A DNA stretch of 64,000 bases. Source: Alisma plantago-aquatica. Taxonomy: Eukaryota; Streptophyta; Magnoliopsida; Alismatales; Alismataceae. Below are positions 10,991-22,948 of this stretch, in pieces. A program made the position numbers and the translations under genes. Location of the stretch: contig OY856413.1 of assembly GCA_963693085.1 (NCBI GenBank), forward strand, positions 542,522,879-542,586,878, written 5' to 3'. Within the stretch, counting starts at the first letter, position 1. Every line of letters starts with the position of its first letter. Under the pieces are notes generated by a model. It saw nothing but the letters and a program-made list of their open reading frames with translations. It ran no database searches and had not been told where the DNA came from.

Positions 10991-12476
10991 TCGTCCCCGA
11001 AATCCCAGATAAAGGGAAGCAGATATTATTCATTTATCATATCATCAAGTGTTCACATAACATCTCAATGTAATAAAGATACCATTGAACTTTGATCGAT
11101 ACAAAGTTCTTCCACACAACTTATTATAGAAGATATGACATGTTGTGCCATCTAACCAGCTGACACAACACTAGGCTTTCTTACTACTTGTACTGACTAT
11201 CTCATTAGTTGTACATTCTCTTATCATAAGGGAAGGTTATTTGTCAAATAGTTCATCCTCATCAATGTTATGTTTAGGCAAGGCATAAACTCCTAACATA
11301 TGATGTCCATGCTACATTAGGTATCTGAACTTATTTCATAGTTAATCATTCTAGGAAATCATCATAAAATAATCTGATATTTCTCAGATATCAGAATCTC
11401 TTACCTTGGTATCTATCATATGTGTTGAAAACACATCACATCCTCATCTTCCTTTCATTATGAGACATTACTTGTTACATTTATCTTTATCTTGAAACCC
11501 AAGTTCAAGACAAACTGATACTTTTCTAAGTATCTATCAAAAGAACACTTTAATTTATGTTATCAAGTGTCATAAGACCCACTTGATTTCCATGTCCTAG
11601 ATAGGAAAGAGCATAAGAAAACACATTCTTCTTATCACCCCATCATCACCCAGGGTTGTTTATTAAAGAGAAGAGATTATCAATTACATGAACCTTCAAC
11701 TTGTTTATGAATCAATCATTCTTGTCTCATCCTAGTTTCTTGCCATTTGCATAAGAAATTATAAGGATAATTACATGTTACCACATCTTAGTATTATCAT
11801 CATTATGATTACTAGATCTGGGTATTCAAACCTTTAGTTCATCACTGATTATTGTTACCTCCCATCAGGTAATTGTTACCTCTAGGTCTGAGGACCAGGG
11901 TATACATTATACTAAACATCTTCTTTGTTATATAATTTGATTTATAATTAAATCAAATTCCTCTGTATATCAATTAGAATGTGGTAGAAATATCCATGCC
12001 ACATCTCCTACTTCATTAGACTCTTTTTAGATTGTTTCCGAATGATTACTTGATCAGGGTAATCAGAAAGATAACAATCGAGGTATGTCATACTTACCTT
12101 GCCTTCAATAAATGAATACCTGGCCAAGGTATTCAAGAAATGAAATTAGGTAGTATGCATTTATTTTATTTTATGTTTTTATCTCTTTAAATATCTCAGA
12201 TTTCCTCTGAGTTCCTTTTATCTCTCTTCCCTTCCTTAATGAAGAGAGAGAAATTTTAACATTAAAAAAAAGAATATTGAACTGAATACACATTTCCATC
12301 CTTTTTATCTCTTCTCCTTGTCCTTAAAGGACTGACTAAAGAAAGCTTATTAATAACTACCTTACTCATAATCAGTAGGCAAAGAGAAGAAAAAGGAAAG
12401 GTAAATCAGAATGAAAATTTTATCCGACATGTTACCTTTACAGGTTATTTGTTGTCTTGTCTATTGGGTCACCTCA
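10991..12476 (-). pseudogene. Collapsed pol region of element B, with protease remnant
   Basis: No open frame survives. A stretch at about 11480-11620 still aligns by eye with the protease region of element A (428-560): both have a GATACTTTTC word followed by a segment ending CAAGTG and a CCACTTGA/CCCACTTGATT word. A weaker match to A's post-protease linker lies near 11130-11180. Nothing resembling RT, RNase H or integrase is present before the polypurine tract, so several kilobases of pol have been lost. The remainder is AT-rich sequence that I cannot assign. Confidence 0.55.
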
Positions 12477-13439
12477 TTACTTTCTACTTGGACATTTCCA
12501 CTTTAGATGTCCTTTCTGTCCACATCTATGGCAAGCTCAGAGCCTTTTTGGTGACTGATGCATTGGTGCACTATATTGTGGTTGAGTCAGTACTACTGAA
12601 ATCTTTGATTATTTAGTACCACCAATCCACTGTTCCTGTGACTGTGTAGACTTCCTTTTAAGGTCTGTCTCATGTTTCTTTGTCATAGACCTTTCTATCC
12701 TATGAATTGATTCCACAAATGTAGCGAACCTTTCTCTACTTTCTAATGCAGATGCCAGGATGGACATCTCAGCATTCAATCCCTTCTCAAAACGTCAGAT
12801 CTTTTCCTCCTCATTAGTAGCCATTTGAGGACAAAATCACAAAAGTTCCATAAACTTAACCTCATATTCATTTATCGACATGGCTCTCTTTCGAATCTTC
12901 TCAAACTGTGAGATCTTTTCATCTAAGTATGCCTTTGGGAAATACTTATTGATGAATTCTCGACGAAATTCCTCCCAATCAGCCTCTTCCTCATTCCTTT
13001 TTATTTCTTCTATAGCGCACCAGTGTCCAGCACTACCCTTCAAAAGGTACACAGCATGTTTGACCTTGTCGACATCTGGAATAATAAGGATCTTAAAAGC
13101 CTTTTCTAACTCAATGAGCCAGAGATCAGCATATGCTGGGTCAAATGTCCCAGCATATTGTATGGCTCCTACACGACATAGTCATTCAAAAGTCTTACTA
13201 GACCCATATCCCTCATTGGGAACTGGTGCCCTAGGTGCCGGTGCTGGCATCCGGTCTGCTATATGCATCACTGTAGTCATGATTTTCCCAAAAAGAGTAT
13301 GAAAATCTGGGTTTCTCATCACGACTTCATCAACATGGGGATTCTCAGGCATTGTTTCTTCTCTTGCCTGGTCCTTGGCACCTTTTACTGGTGCATCAAC
13401 ATTGCTCTCAGCAACGTGTCCCTCATTTCCTCCAGACAT
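12477..13439 (-). pseudogene. Gag pseudogene of element B
   Basis: Homologous to element A Gag, starting at MSGGNEGHVAESN (13439) and continuing in one reading frame to an intact CCHC knuckle CHRCGQKGHLKWKC (12492-12533). Conserved blocks include VYLLKGSAGHW, FINKYFPKAYLDEKISQFE and EYEVKFMELL. There is no frameshift; the frame is broken by in-frame stops. Those at 13182-13184, 12837-12839 and 12795-12797 fall where A has Arg, Trp and Arg; all three are TGA and all fit single C-to-T type transitions. Two more stops lie between about 12545 and 12625. It cannot make Gag. An upstream Met extends the frame to 13466, but alignment with A favours 13439. Confidence 0.88.
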
Positions 13440-13555
13440 CTTTGTGTTACATATCTTCTTCTGCATAAGCAGAAGCCACTATGAGATACATTGGGGTACA
13501 CTTAGAACAGAATCGACACCTTAGTCCTATGTCTCTATAGACTCAACGAACCTAG

Positions 13556-13568
13556 AGCTTTGATACCA
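13556..13568 (-). other. Primer-binding site of element B
   Basis: The minus strand reads TGGTATCAAAGCT, one mismatch from the tRNA-iMet PBS of element A. It lies a few bases after the LTR end at 13575, and the surrounding leader (CCTATGTCTCTATAGACTCA) matches the leader of A. Confidence 0.88.
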
Positions 13569-14439
13569 CTAAATTGTGACAAAAAATCTCAAACATCGAA
13601 TAATTACAAATGCGGAAGCGTTCATCAACAGCGGATTACTAAAAATCACTAAAAATTAAAACCATTTACAAAGAGTTCCAAACACAGAGAAAACTCCTTG
13701 AATAAGAACCAATGTATTTTATTTACATCCTGGTTCATAAGTACATATCATGTACCATCCCTTCTCGAGGGTTACAAATATCAACTGCTCTGTTAAAACT
13801 ATACACAAGCAGTATAATAACCTCGAGGCATTAAGCCAAAATCTCATATTGATTCATTAAAGTTCAAACTACTAACTCTAAGGACCTGAGAGTACAGAGA
13901 TGACACATAGGACTTCTATCTACAAGAAACGACTCACAGTACACTCAACTTGAGTTGTCACAGTTGTCCTTGCTGCTGCTGATGTTCTTCCTCTACAAGA
14001 TGTTCACAAACTCCTTCGTGCCCACCTACCTAAAAATGTTGAATCCCATGGGGGTGAGACAATTGAAAATTGCCCCAACGAGTAATATAACTCTCCGATT
14101 GCAGTTTAATAACATAAAACTGAGCAGAGGATAAGCAGTTTAGATCATTCTCATCTTTTAAAGTATTGCAACTATCTATGATAGAACAGTAAATCATATA
14201 TTCTCTTTATAAGGAATAGGAAGAACATGTATATCATTTATCTATCATATTATTTCAACATCTCAAGCTTTCCCTTATTATCCTGATATGTCACCCATGA
14301 TTCATTCTTGTTTCCACCTATTGGCCTTAGCCAATCTGCTAAACATATATTGAATTATACCATACATAAGAGTATACATCATCATATTCTATCTAGGCAT
14401 TGGAATATGCCAATCCTTTGGTTATAGGCTTCATGCCTT

Positions 14440-15250
14440 TACCAGGTATTGGAATTTAACCAATCCTGATTACACCGCCAGGCATTGGACTCTACCAATC
14501 CTGATTACACAGCCAGGCATTGGATTTTAACCAATCATGATTACACAACCAGGCATTGGACTCTAACCAATCCTGATTACACAGCCATGCATTGGACTCT
14601 AACCAATCCTTATTACAGGCTTCATGCCTCTGCCAGGTATTGGCCTTTAACTAATCCTGATTACACTTCCAGGCATTGGACTCTACCAATCCTGATTACA
14701 CAGCCAGACATTGGACTTTAACCAATCCTGATTACACAGCCAGTCATTGGACTCTAACCAATCCTGATTACAGGCTTCATGCCTCTGCCAGGTATTGGAC
14801 TTTAACCAATCCTAATTACACCGCCAGGCATTGGACTCTACCAATCCTGATTACACAGCTAGGCATTGGACTTTAACCAATCCTGATTACACAGCCAAGC
14901 ATTGGACTCTAACAAATCCTGATTACATGCTTCATGCCTCTGCCAGGTATTGGACTTTAACCAATCCTGATTACACCGCCAGGCATTGGACTCTACCAAT
15001 CCTGATTACACAGCTAGGCATTGGACTTTAACCAATCCTGATTACACAGCCAAGCATTGGACTCTAACCAATCTTGATTACAGGATTCATGCCTCTGCCA
15101 AGTATTGGACTTTAACCAATCCTGATTACACCACCAGGAATTGGACTCTACCAATCCTAATTACACATCCAGGCATTGGACTTTAACCAATCCTAATTAT
15201 AGACTTCATGCATCTTCCAGGTATTGGACTTTAACCAATCCTGATTACAC
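14440..15250. repeat. 155-bp higher-order minisatellite in B 5' LTR
   Basis: Four monomers (35, 36, 48 and 36 bases) form a 155-base higher-order unit. Open frames recur at 14676, 14831 and 14986, exactly 155 apart. The 48-base monomer holds the AGGC-TTCAT-GCCT insertion. About five higher-order units are present, with more degenerate copies at both edges. Confidence 0.9.
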
Positions 15251-15487
15251 TGCACTAGGTACCACATTCTTTTACTAGCATTAAACTTTGGCCATGCCAT
15301 CATACTTAATCACATTCTTTATGTAATACAAGTATTCCTCCCTTCCCTTTTCAGCATATTCAAAAACATGTATGATCATGATTTCCTTATTATTATTGTA
15401 TCCTTTTGTTATTATTATCATATTACTGAGTTTCCATTTCTTGGTTTATAATGAACATTATAATTTCTTTCATGAGTCTTTTATAAA

Positions 15488-15738
15488 CATCTTGTTACCT
15501 CTCACTAGGCAACAACTAACCACATGGCTCACCAAGCCCATTAAACATCTTGTCACTTCTCATTAGGAAACAACCATCCACATGGCTCACAAAGCCCATT
15601 AAACATCTTGTCACCTCTCACTAGGCAACAACCACCCACATGGCTCACAAATCCCATTAAACCTCTTATCACCTCTCACTAGGGAACAACCATCCACATG
15701 GCTCACAAAGCCATTAAACCTCTTGTCACCTCTCACTA
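15488..15738. repeat. 58-bp tandem repeat in B 5' LTR
   Basis: Counterpart of the 7640-7895 array, with the same copy number and order of variants, confirming that both LTRs came from one element. Confidence 0.9.
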
Positions 15739-15825
15739 TCTGATGGAGTTTCACATGACATTACCCTATATTAGGATTACGGTTTCCCAATTCATATCAA
15801 TTAGGGTTACTCATCCCCTCACACA

Positions 15826-16040
15826 AATTAGGGTTTCATAAAGTATAGCATCACCCTGGATTAGGGTTTCATAAAGCATAGAATCACCTTGGATTAGGGT
15901 TTCATAAAGCATAGCATCACGCTGGATTAGGGTTTCGTAAAGCATAGCATCACCCTGGATTAGGCTTTCATAAAGCATAACATCACCCTAGATTAGGGTT
16001 TCATAAAGCATAGCATCACCCTGGATTAGGGTTTCATATC
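15826..16040. repeat. 33-bp telo-box tandem repeat in B 5' LTR
   Basis: Counterpart of 7980-8205, with about six and a half copies, each carrying TTAGGGTTT or a one-base variant. Further isolated telo-box words follow to about 16310. Confidence 0.9.
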
Positions 16041-16649
16041 ACATTACCCTGTATCAGGGTTTCCCATCACATCGTTACCTTGAAGTAAGGTTTCTTATAA
16101 CATTTCTCCTAAAATTAGGGTTTCATGTAGCTTTACCCAAAATTAGGGTTTTCATGAAGCATTCTGTTAATTTAGGGTTTTTCATTAAATTACCCTGAAT
16201 TAGGATTTCTCATATCATCATCCTAGATTAGGGTTACATTATTACCCTAAATTAGGGTTTCACCTATTGTTGCTCTCAATTAGGGTTAGGCTCAACAACC
16301 TTCTCAAATAGGGTTTCATGATCTCTTTATCAAGGATCATACCCTAATTACATAATTTATTCATATTGAAAGTGTTAAAGTTTATCCACTACATGATCAT
16401 TAAACATGTAGGAATTCCTCTCTCTCGCATCCTCTATGGGATGTTGATTTGCTTCAAGCTTAATTAAATTAGGTCAACTTGAATGAAGGGTTAACATAGA
16501 GTATTGAGATATTGCTTCCATAAGAATCAAAGGTTAACCACTTTAAATGTACTAATCACCTAAGTACTTTAGGGATTCAACCATTGTACTTATCTTTGGT
16601 AATCATCATTATCAATCATGGAATCAATTGATCTTTTATAACCTTGAGT

Positions 16650-17405
16650 CTCCAAACAGTTTTGGGTACCTTAAACCTCCAAAGGGTTTTGCCTCTTTTT
16701 AACCTTCAAACTGTTTCGAAACCATTTCTCCTCCAAACGGTTTTGAAACCATTTGAGCATCCAAGGTCTGAGACCATTTGGTCTTAAACGGTTTTGAAAC
16801 CATTTGGGCATCTATCCCTTCAAACCGTTTGGATAAATTGATCTTGAAACCGAAAGGATCCCCAAAAGGTTTAAGACCGTTTGATCCCAAACGGTTTCAA
16901 GACCGTTTGGACTCAAACGGTCTCAAGACCGTTTGGCCCAAACTAGCTTGAAAATCAAATGGACCAATTAGGGTTTGTTTCAACCAAATCGATTAGGGTT
17001 TACCTTGTTGAAATGTGCATCAATTGCACCCTTGAATACTCATCGATTTACAAGCATTGGATCTCCAAACCTTCATCATATCCCTTGGCCTCCAAATGGT
17101 CTTGAGACCATTTGGTCTTCAAATGGTTTGAAGACCGGTTGGCCTCCAAACGGTCTTGAGACCGTTTGGGCCAATCAACCCATAAATCAAATTATCAACT
17201 AGGGTTTCAACCACTCTACCTGATTAGGGTTTGCAATTGGTGGGTCCTCCATCATTGGAACTATTATAAATCATTTAATTAGAACCATTGGATCAACATC
17301 CAACTACCTCAGCATTTGTCCTTCAAACGGTTTGGGACCACTTGATCCCAAACGGTCTTGAGACCGTTTGGTCTCAATTGGTCTTGAGACCGATTGGACT
17401 CAATT
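16650..17405. repeat. Palindrome cluster in B 5' LTR
   Basis: Counterpart of 8800-9560. Clean copies of AAACGGTCTTGAGACCGTTT occur near 17147 and 17350. Here some arms keep CGG where the other LTR has TGG (for example near 16886-16930 against 9040-9080), so the CpGs have decayed independently in the two LTRs. Confidence 0.82.
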
Positions 17406-18814
17406 ATGAAAATGTTTGCACAAGATATTATTAAGGTGTATGCTTAATATGACATCATCATCTTCAAGCTACGTTTCTTCGAAACTTTCTGTGATTTTTC
17501 ATGGTGATTTCATTAATCAACCAAATAGATTTTCGAGAATAAAGAAAGAATCAGTAATTGATAAAGGTATGAAATCAATAATAACATTCAAGAGTTCAAG
17601 TTATATAACCCGCCATCAAAGAATTCTTCAAGGCTCCAACTCCACGTATTTAATGGTGGAAGAAGATTTCTCAACTCCACAAGGTTCGTTCCTCAAGCTT
17701 TGGAGTGAAAAGGATTGGCTAGGATTGAAGATTGCATGGAGAAAAGAAGAAATCAAGCATTGATTTGTGATTTCCACCATGAAATCAAGGTGAAAGGAGA
17801 TCATGGAGCTTACCTATATGTTGGGGGGCGTCCTCCTGTTTCTCCTAATCTCCCTTGTTCTCGGCCAAAGCAAGGAGAGAAAGAAAATCCGAAAAAGAGT
17901 CTTTGGTTGAGTGGGAAATAAAGTGTATATGAGGATTTTCAAATAGAGAGAAAGTTGAAAAGCAATCCGTATACTCCCCAAATTGGTGCCACTTAACCCC
18001 CTATACTACTTGCATACGAAGGCATCAACTCCACCTTCAAATTCCTCACCATTATCCATGAATTATAGGAAAAGCAATTAAGCACCTTAATTCATATAAT
18101 ACTAACATCCCATTTTTAGTGGATATTACTTTTAATTAACTAATGTGAGTGAGCTCTCCACTCACTTGGATATTTTCGTGGCCTTTTCAAGGAAAAAGGA
18201 CGTCCACACTTATATAATTTCAACCATCTCATTTTTTTTTGAAGGGCACTTCAATTAACATATTTATTTTTGCATTAATTTGAAGTAAAGTTCCATTTAT
18301 GCTTAAATCTTGATTATTTTAATATCAAGATTCTCTCTCCTCCAAAATGATTCAAATGAGGTGCCCCTCTCAAATTATTTTCTCTAAATTAGGCCAAGAA
18401 TCATGAGGGACCCTCTTGAAGTGGTATTTTGCATATTGAACCCTAGGTTTTGGGTAAATTGCACATTACACCAAAACTAGGTTTTAATGCACAAAGATTG
18501 CTCAGCAAGCTCTATCTTGGTGCTCAAGCTTGTGGAAGCCATACCACTGCATCATACTCATTCCTATGATGCTTCAACATCTGAGAAACATTTTATCATA
18601 TACAATTTGCAAGTTAACCCCTCAAACTGGATAAATTGCACTTTAGTCCAAAATAAACAAACATTGCTTTAATATTATTAAAAAAGGACTAAAATTGAAA
18701 CATAAGTTCCTCTTGAGCCTTAATTACTTTTCACAAAATAAAATAAAGGATCTAATTAACATGCTTAAGAAAAACTCCTAGGGTTAAGGCATAACCCAGG
18801 TCAGGGATATTACA

Positions 18815-18912
18815 GTCATATCTTGATCATGAAATTGTTGAATTGATTAAGATATAATATTCCATAGTTTCTACACTTCATGACAAAAAGTGGGAGCATA
18901 CCTGATAGGTAG
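18815..18912. other. Unassigned spacer between elements B and D
   Basis: About 100 AT-rich bases between the outer end of B's 5' LTR and the start of D's left LTR. No open frame or repeat was recognised. It may be the tail of an older element cut by both neighbours. Confidence 0.4.
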
Positions 18913-19326
18913 TGTGTTTCTCAAATGTAGACAAGTAAACTAGCAAAAGATAGTGCCAAATGGGAGAGTCAACACCAAAACTACAAGGTTTCTATGGAAC
19001 TTTTTGTCCTCGATAATGGCACCAGAAAGCTTGGCACATTTTTCCTAGGGTCACACTAATCAGCTAAATGGTGACTAGATGCAACCCTAAGATGTTTTGA
19101 ACACAGTTGGGATCTTTTGAATTTATAAATCCTTAAAAGGCTGCTCACATATACTAACACACACACAAGCATACAAGGTCATGTCATAGTATAGGCGGGT
19201 GGAAACTTAGGGGTCGAACCCAAGAAAGAAAGGGGGCACTAGAGCAAGGTTAATTTTAGGCGAGATTCCTACTATGAAGTCTAGGGTTTATGGGTCTGAT
19301 GATTTATTTGTTTATTACACTAATGG
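18913..19326 (-). repeat. 3' LTR of element D, first part (before C)
   Basis: It starts TGTGTTTCTCAAATG, as does the right LTR at 38832. It matches 38832-39245 through the words GAGAGTCAACACCA, CCTAGGGTCACAC, AAATGGTGACTA and GGGGCACTAGAGC. It stops at the AATGG target site of element C (19322-19326). It contains a fossil PBS at 19007-19024. Confidence 0.88.
19007..19024 (-). other. Fossil primer-binding site inside D 3' LTR
   Basis: The minus strand reads TGGTGCCATTATCGAGGA, which differs mainly by transitions from the tRNA-Asp-type PBS used by Athila/Tat elements. It follows a CCAAGC word as a real PBS of this group does. It lies about 100 bases inside the LTR and has a counterpart at 38926-38943. 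Confidence 0.6.
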
Positions 19327-22300
19327 TGTTACACCCTGATCTCACAATTACCACTAATCACGAGAGTAGGGTATAAATTGAGGATTTAACATAATAAAAA
19401 GATCACCCTTAACTTTTTCTTCTTTTCAAACTCTTTGTTTTCTCGCATTGAACCACATAAACAAACTTTACAAGAGAATTAAATTTTATTTCTCTAATGT
19501 AATCTCAGCATTAATGATACACATCCATACATTCATTATGTTTCTCACACTTTCATGTACATACAACATGACAATCATTTGCATTCTCTCTTATTAAGGA
19601 AACAAACATACAAAACATCATTTACAACTCTCTCACATCTATACAAGGACCTAGATTGACAAGGATCGACTGAACTTAACTATACTCAGACTTAACTCTT
19701 GTAGAAGATCTACTCTGATGCAATGATATCTTCTTCAAGTCCATGTGATTTCCCTAAAAATTTTGAGTAGAGGGGTGACCCTACTCGCTCAGTGAATGAG
19801 TACTTCAAAGAAATAGTCTAAAGCACTAATATAATTATAGATGTACTTTTGAGCAACTAATATCAATTATAATAGTAGTAAGCTTTAAAGAGATTGATCA
19901 TTGGCAATCATAAATATGGCAGGATACTCTAGATATCAACAAGAGCAAATCAATATATGAGCATGCTTGATAAATTTAAAAGAGAACTAATAATTCAGAA
20001 ACATACAAAGAATAGTTGCTGGGAAAATGTACTCAAATCTTTCTTAGCCTTTCTTACTTATAAGAAACTCTTTAAACCTATATGATCGAATTTTATCTTA
20101 TGCACTGATCATATGCAGTGTACTCTGCATATGAAGAGTCATAGAGAACTATGATCTCACCGTACAAGACTTAGCTTAAAACCCAGGAAGCTAAGCTAGA
20201 ACTGAATGCGGGTCTGCTTGACTCGAACCGTCACGTATAACTAAGGCGGCTAAATAGCTGGCCTTTAACTGGACCTCTCCTTCTAGGCTGAGTACATAGG
20301 CGGAGGGTATGAAATGCTTTGTGGGCCTCATCTTGGTACGTTCTGTGGGTACCTATGGGTTACCACTGGGATCTCTGGTTCATGCTGGGTAACCTATCTT
20401 TTCTTAGGAGACTTCCTCAATGGCTTCATCTCCCCGCACACTCTGTGGGTGCGATCCGATCCCCATATACTGCTCGCTGCCAAGGTGGATCGTTTCCTCC
20501 CTACAGTGCAGACATTCGTAGGGAATCTAAGGTGTTCAGGGCACCTATGTCTATTATTTTATTATTCTTGGAAAGCTCTTTCTACATTGTACCTTTCTCT
20601 TACTTATACTTGATTGTGATACCTCTATGGTACCATGTCTATTTAATTGAAGTTTATAATACAATATGTACATCATTCTAAACTTGGCAGAGCAGTATAT
20701 TTAAAACATTGTAATTTACTGAGAAATCAACATTATGTAAATGCAGGCAGACTGAAGTTCTTAAATAAACTGAATACATGTCAACTTGGCACATATACAC
20801 TGATATCATGCAATTGATCTTGTAATACACTGATAAAAGTTAATTTCTTATCATATGAGAAATTGTCATTTACACCTGTAAATTATTTGTACTTTCTTAG
20901 AAAATGTGCACCTCAACCCAAATCTTGAGTTGTGCATCACCACATCTCATACTAAGGACATTGATATGAAAATACTTGATTCATTGAACACCCTATCCTT
21001 AGGGTTTCATTTACCTCATTGACTTATCGCATGGCTCTCATAAGGATTTCATGCGACATAAACATTCACTGAATAAAGACTACTATCAACAAATCATATA
21101 AAATCAATATATGTATGAAACCTTGGAACTAAGTTGAATTTGGGTTTCCATACCGTTCACTAGGATATCATGCATCAATAATTACATTGAATAAATAAAG
21201 TCTATCATGTTAAGAAAATCCCTTCAAATGGATTTCACGATATCTATTCGCAAATATCCAACTTTCCTCACATCTAGGGTTTCACCCTCTTTACTGAGAT
21301 ATCAAACAACTACTATTCACTTTGAACAAAATCCTAGATAGTATATGACATATATGTACTATGAATTTAGATAAACAATCATTCATAACCAAAGGGATCT
21401 AGATAAGCAATTTTCTCTAATTACTTATACAGCAAATTTCAGTCATAGAAAAATTCCCTATATTTCACTTGACTCTTATAACCTCTGTGAATACTTAGGG
21501 AATTATCATTAGGATGTATTTTATACATTTATAATATGATTTTATCATCTGAACTTCATCCAAATAGAGGAAGAATACATTTCATATTGTTTTGCAACAA
21601 CTTAGAACAAATAGACAATTCAGGGTTTGTAGTCGCATACTAGCAATTAAAGATTATGGATGAATTAACCAATTTTCGTGCAATATACTATTTAAAGGAA
21701 GTTCCCACACACCCTAAGGTGTGAAAACACCTTTAAAACGTAGCCCATCCCTGAAATCTCGATCTCATATCAAATCCCTAGCAATTCACCCAATTCTTCT
21801 TCCTTTCAACTCGAAAACTGTAAAAATGAGGGATTACGAAGAAAGAGTGAGAAAAGGGGAAGTTTTGATACATTTTGGATCAAATTAGAGGAGGGAAGTA
21901 ATTTTTACATGTGATAGAAGATTCACCATGAAACTATATCTAAAGAAGTTAAACTTACATGATTTCATCATTCCTCGGACCGCAAAACCCTAGGTCAACA
22001 TCTCCATCAATTTCTCCTCTCAAACCGTAACCCTCCCTCTCTCTCTATGATTTCATTTCTCTGGAATGAATTACGAATTATGAGAGCTCCTTATTTGTTA
22101 GATTGACCATATAGAGCAATTGAGCTGCTTGGGTCAATTACACTTTGTCCCCTCACTAAACTTTTTCTTATTTCAGTAGATTTTTCTGTCATAAAAAGGT
22201 TTCTGTAATTCGTGTATTTAAGAGATCAAATCTTTCCAAAAAATTATAAAACTTTAATATCTTGTTTTTAATTGAGTTTCTAAGATATAGTTAAAATTTG

Positions 22301-22948
22301 ATATCATTCCGAGCTCCCATTAAATAAATAAAAATCGAATAGTGCACTGCTATACAGAATTCTACATAAATGTCAGTTAATGTAATTCATCTACTGATAA
22401 GGTCTAAATGCATCCAAAAATTATGAAAATTTTACATATTATTTATTATTAAATTTCATAATTTCAGAGAGAATTTCAGATTATTTAGAGTTACCAATAA
22501 AAAAATAAAAATAAAACACTACACTGATGAAAAGCACTCTGTCAGCATTTAGGTCGAAATATAGTTCGACCGAGAACCACATTCAAAGAACACTCAAATA
22601 TTCTGAAATTTTTCTCAGATATTCATAATTGAGTTATCCATATCATATAAAAATTTTAATTAAATAAAAAATTTGTATAAAATATGAAAAATAATTTACC
22701 ACACTGTTATCCTTATCAAATTCCATATTCATGTACTATCAAAACCCTAATTTTTGCCGATTAGGGTTTACATTTCTCAAACCCTAATTCTTCAAACTAA
22801 AATCATAGTTAAAGTTTCTTCTTAGGTTTGAAACATCACAATTGATCTACTATCATTAATCAAGTCTAAAAAATATTCAATCTAATCAAGCATGTAATCA
22901 TTCAGGTAAACCCAAGTTTACCAATTAAGCACAAATGTGGTCATTACA
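19327..22948 (-). repeat. 3' LTR of element C
   Basis: Plus-strand ends are TGTTACACC and TCATTACA. It is adjacent to the polypurine tract at 22949. It contains a moderately GC-rich block (about 20160-20580), a CT-rich microsatellite near 22035, and AT-rich outer sequence. The open frames at 20314-20681 are not kept in the other LTR and are not genes. Confidence 0.92.

Larger units (their letters stand above)
6916..18814 (-). mobile_element. Element B: deleted Ty3/gypsy retrotransposon, interrupted by A
   Basis: On the minus strand: 5' LTR 18814-13575, PBS, dead gag, a collapsed internal region, a polypurine-like stretch, then a 3' LTR starting at 10967 and running to 6916, where element A interrupts it. 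The rest of the 3' LTR should lie beyond base 1 of the window. The visible 3' LTR (4052 bp) matches the last 4051 bp of the 5' LTR (14764-18814) in order and length. The internal part is only 2.6 kb; RT, RNase H and integrase are missing. B must be older than A. Candidate TSD base string at the right end is GTCAT (18815-18819). Confidence 0.9.
13575..18814 (-). repeat. 5' LTR of element B (5.24 kb)
   Basis: It begins on the minus strand TGTAATATCCCTGACCTGGG at 18814 and ends TCACA at 13575 before the PBS. This is the complete LTR of the family and carries all internal arrays. The portion 13575-14400 is absent from the visible part of the 3' LTR because element A interrupts that copy. Short frames made by the repeats (for example 14485-15186) are repeat translations and not genes. 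The outer 1.4 kb (17420-18814) has no array, only the segment shared with A and F. Confidence 0.92.

Noticed and set aside
14485..15186. Series of frames encoding NPDYTARHWTLTNPDY-type repeats
   Set aside because: They are direct translations of the 155-bp minisatellite inside the LTR; there are no start context, domain or separate conservation signals.
20314..20681. Two overlapping 99- and 120-codon frames in C's 3' LTR
   Set aside because: The matching part of the 5' LTR (about 27440-27800) has substitutions and stops; no domain was recognised.
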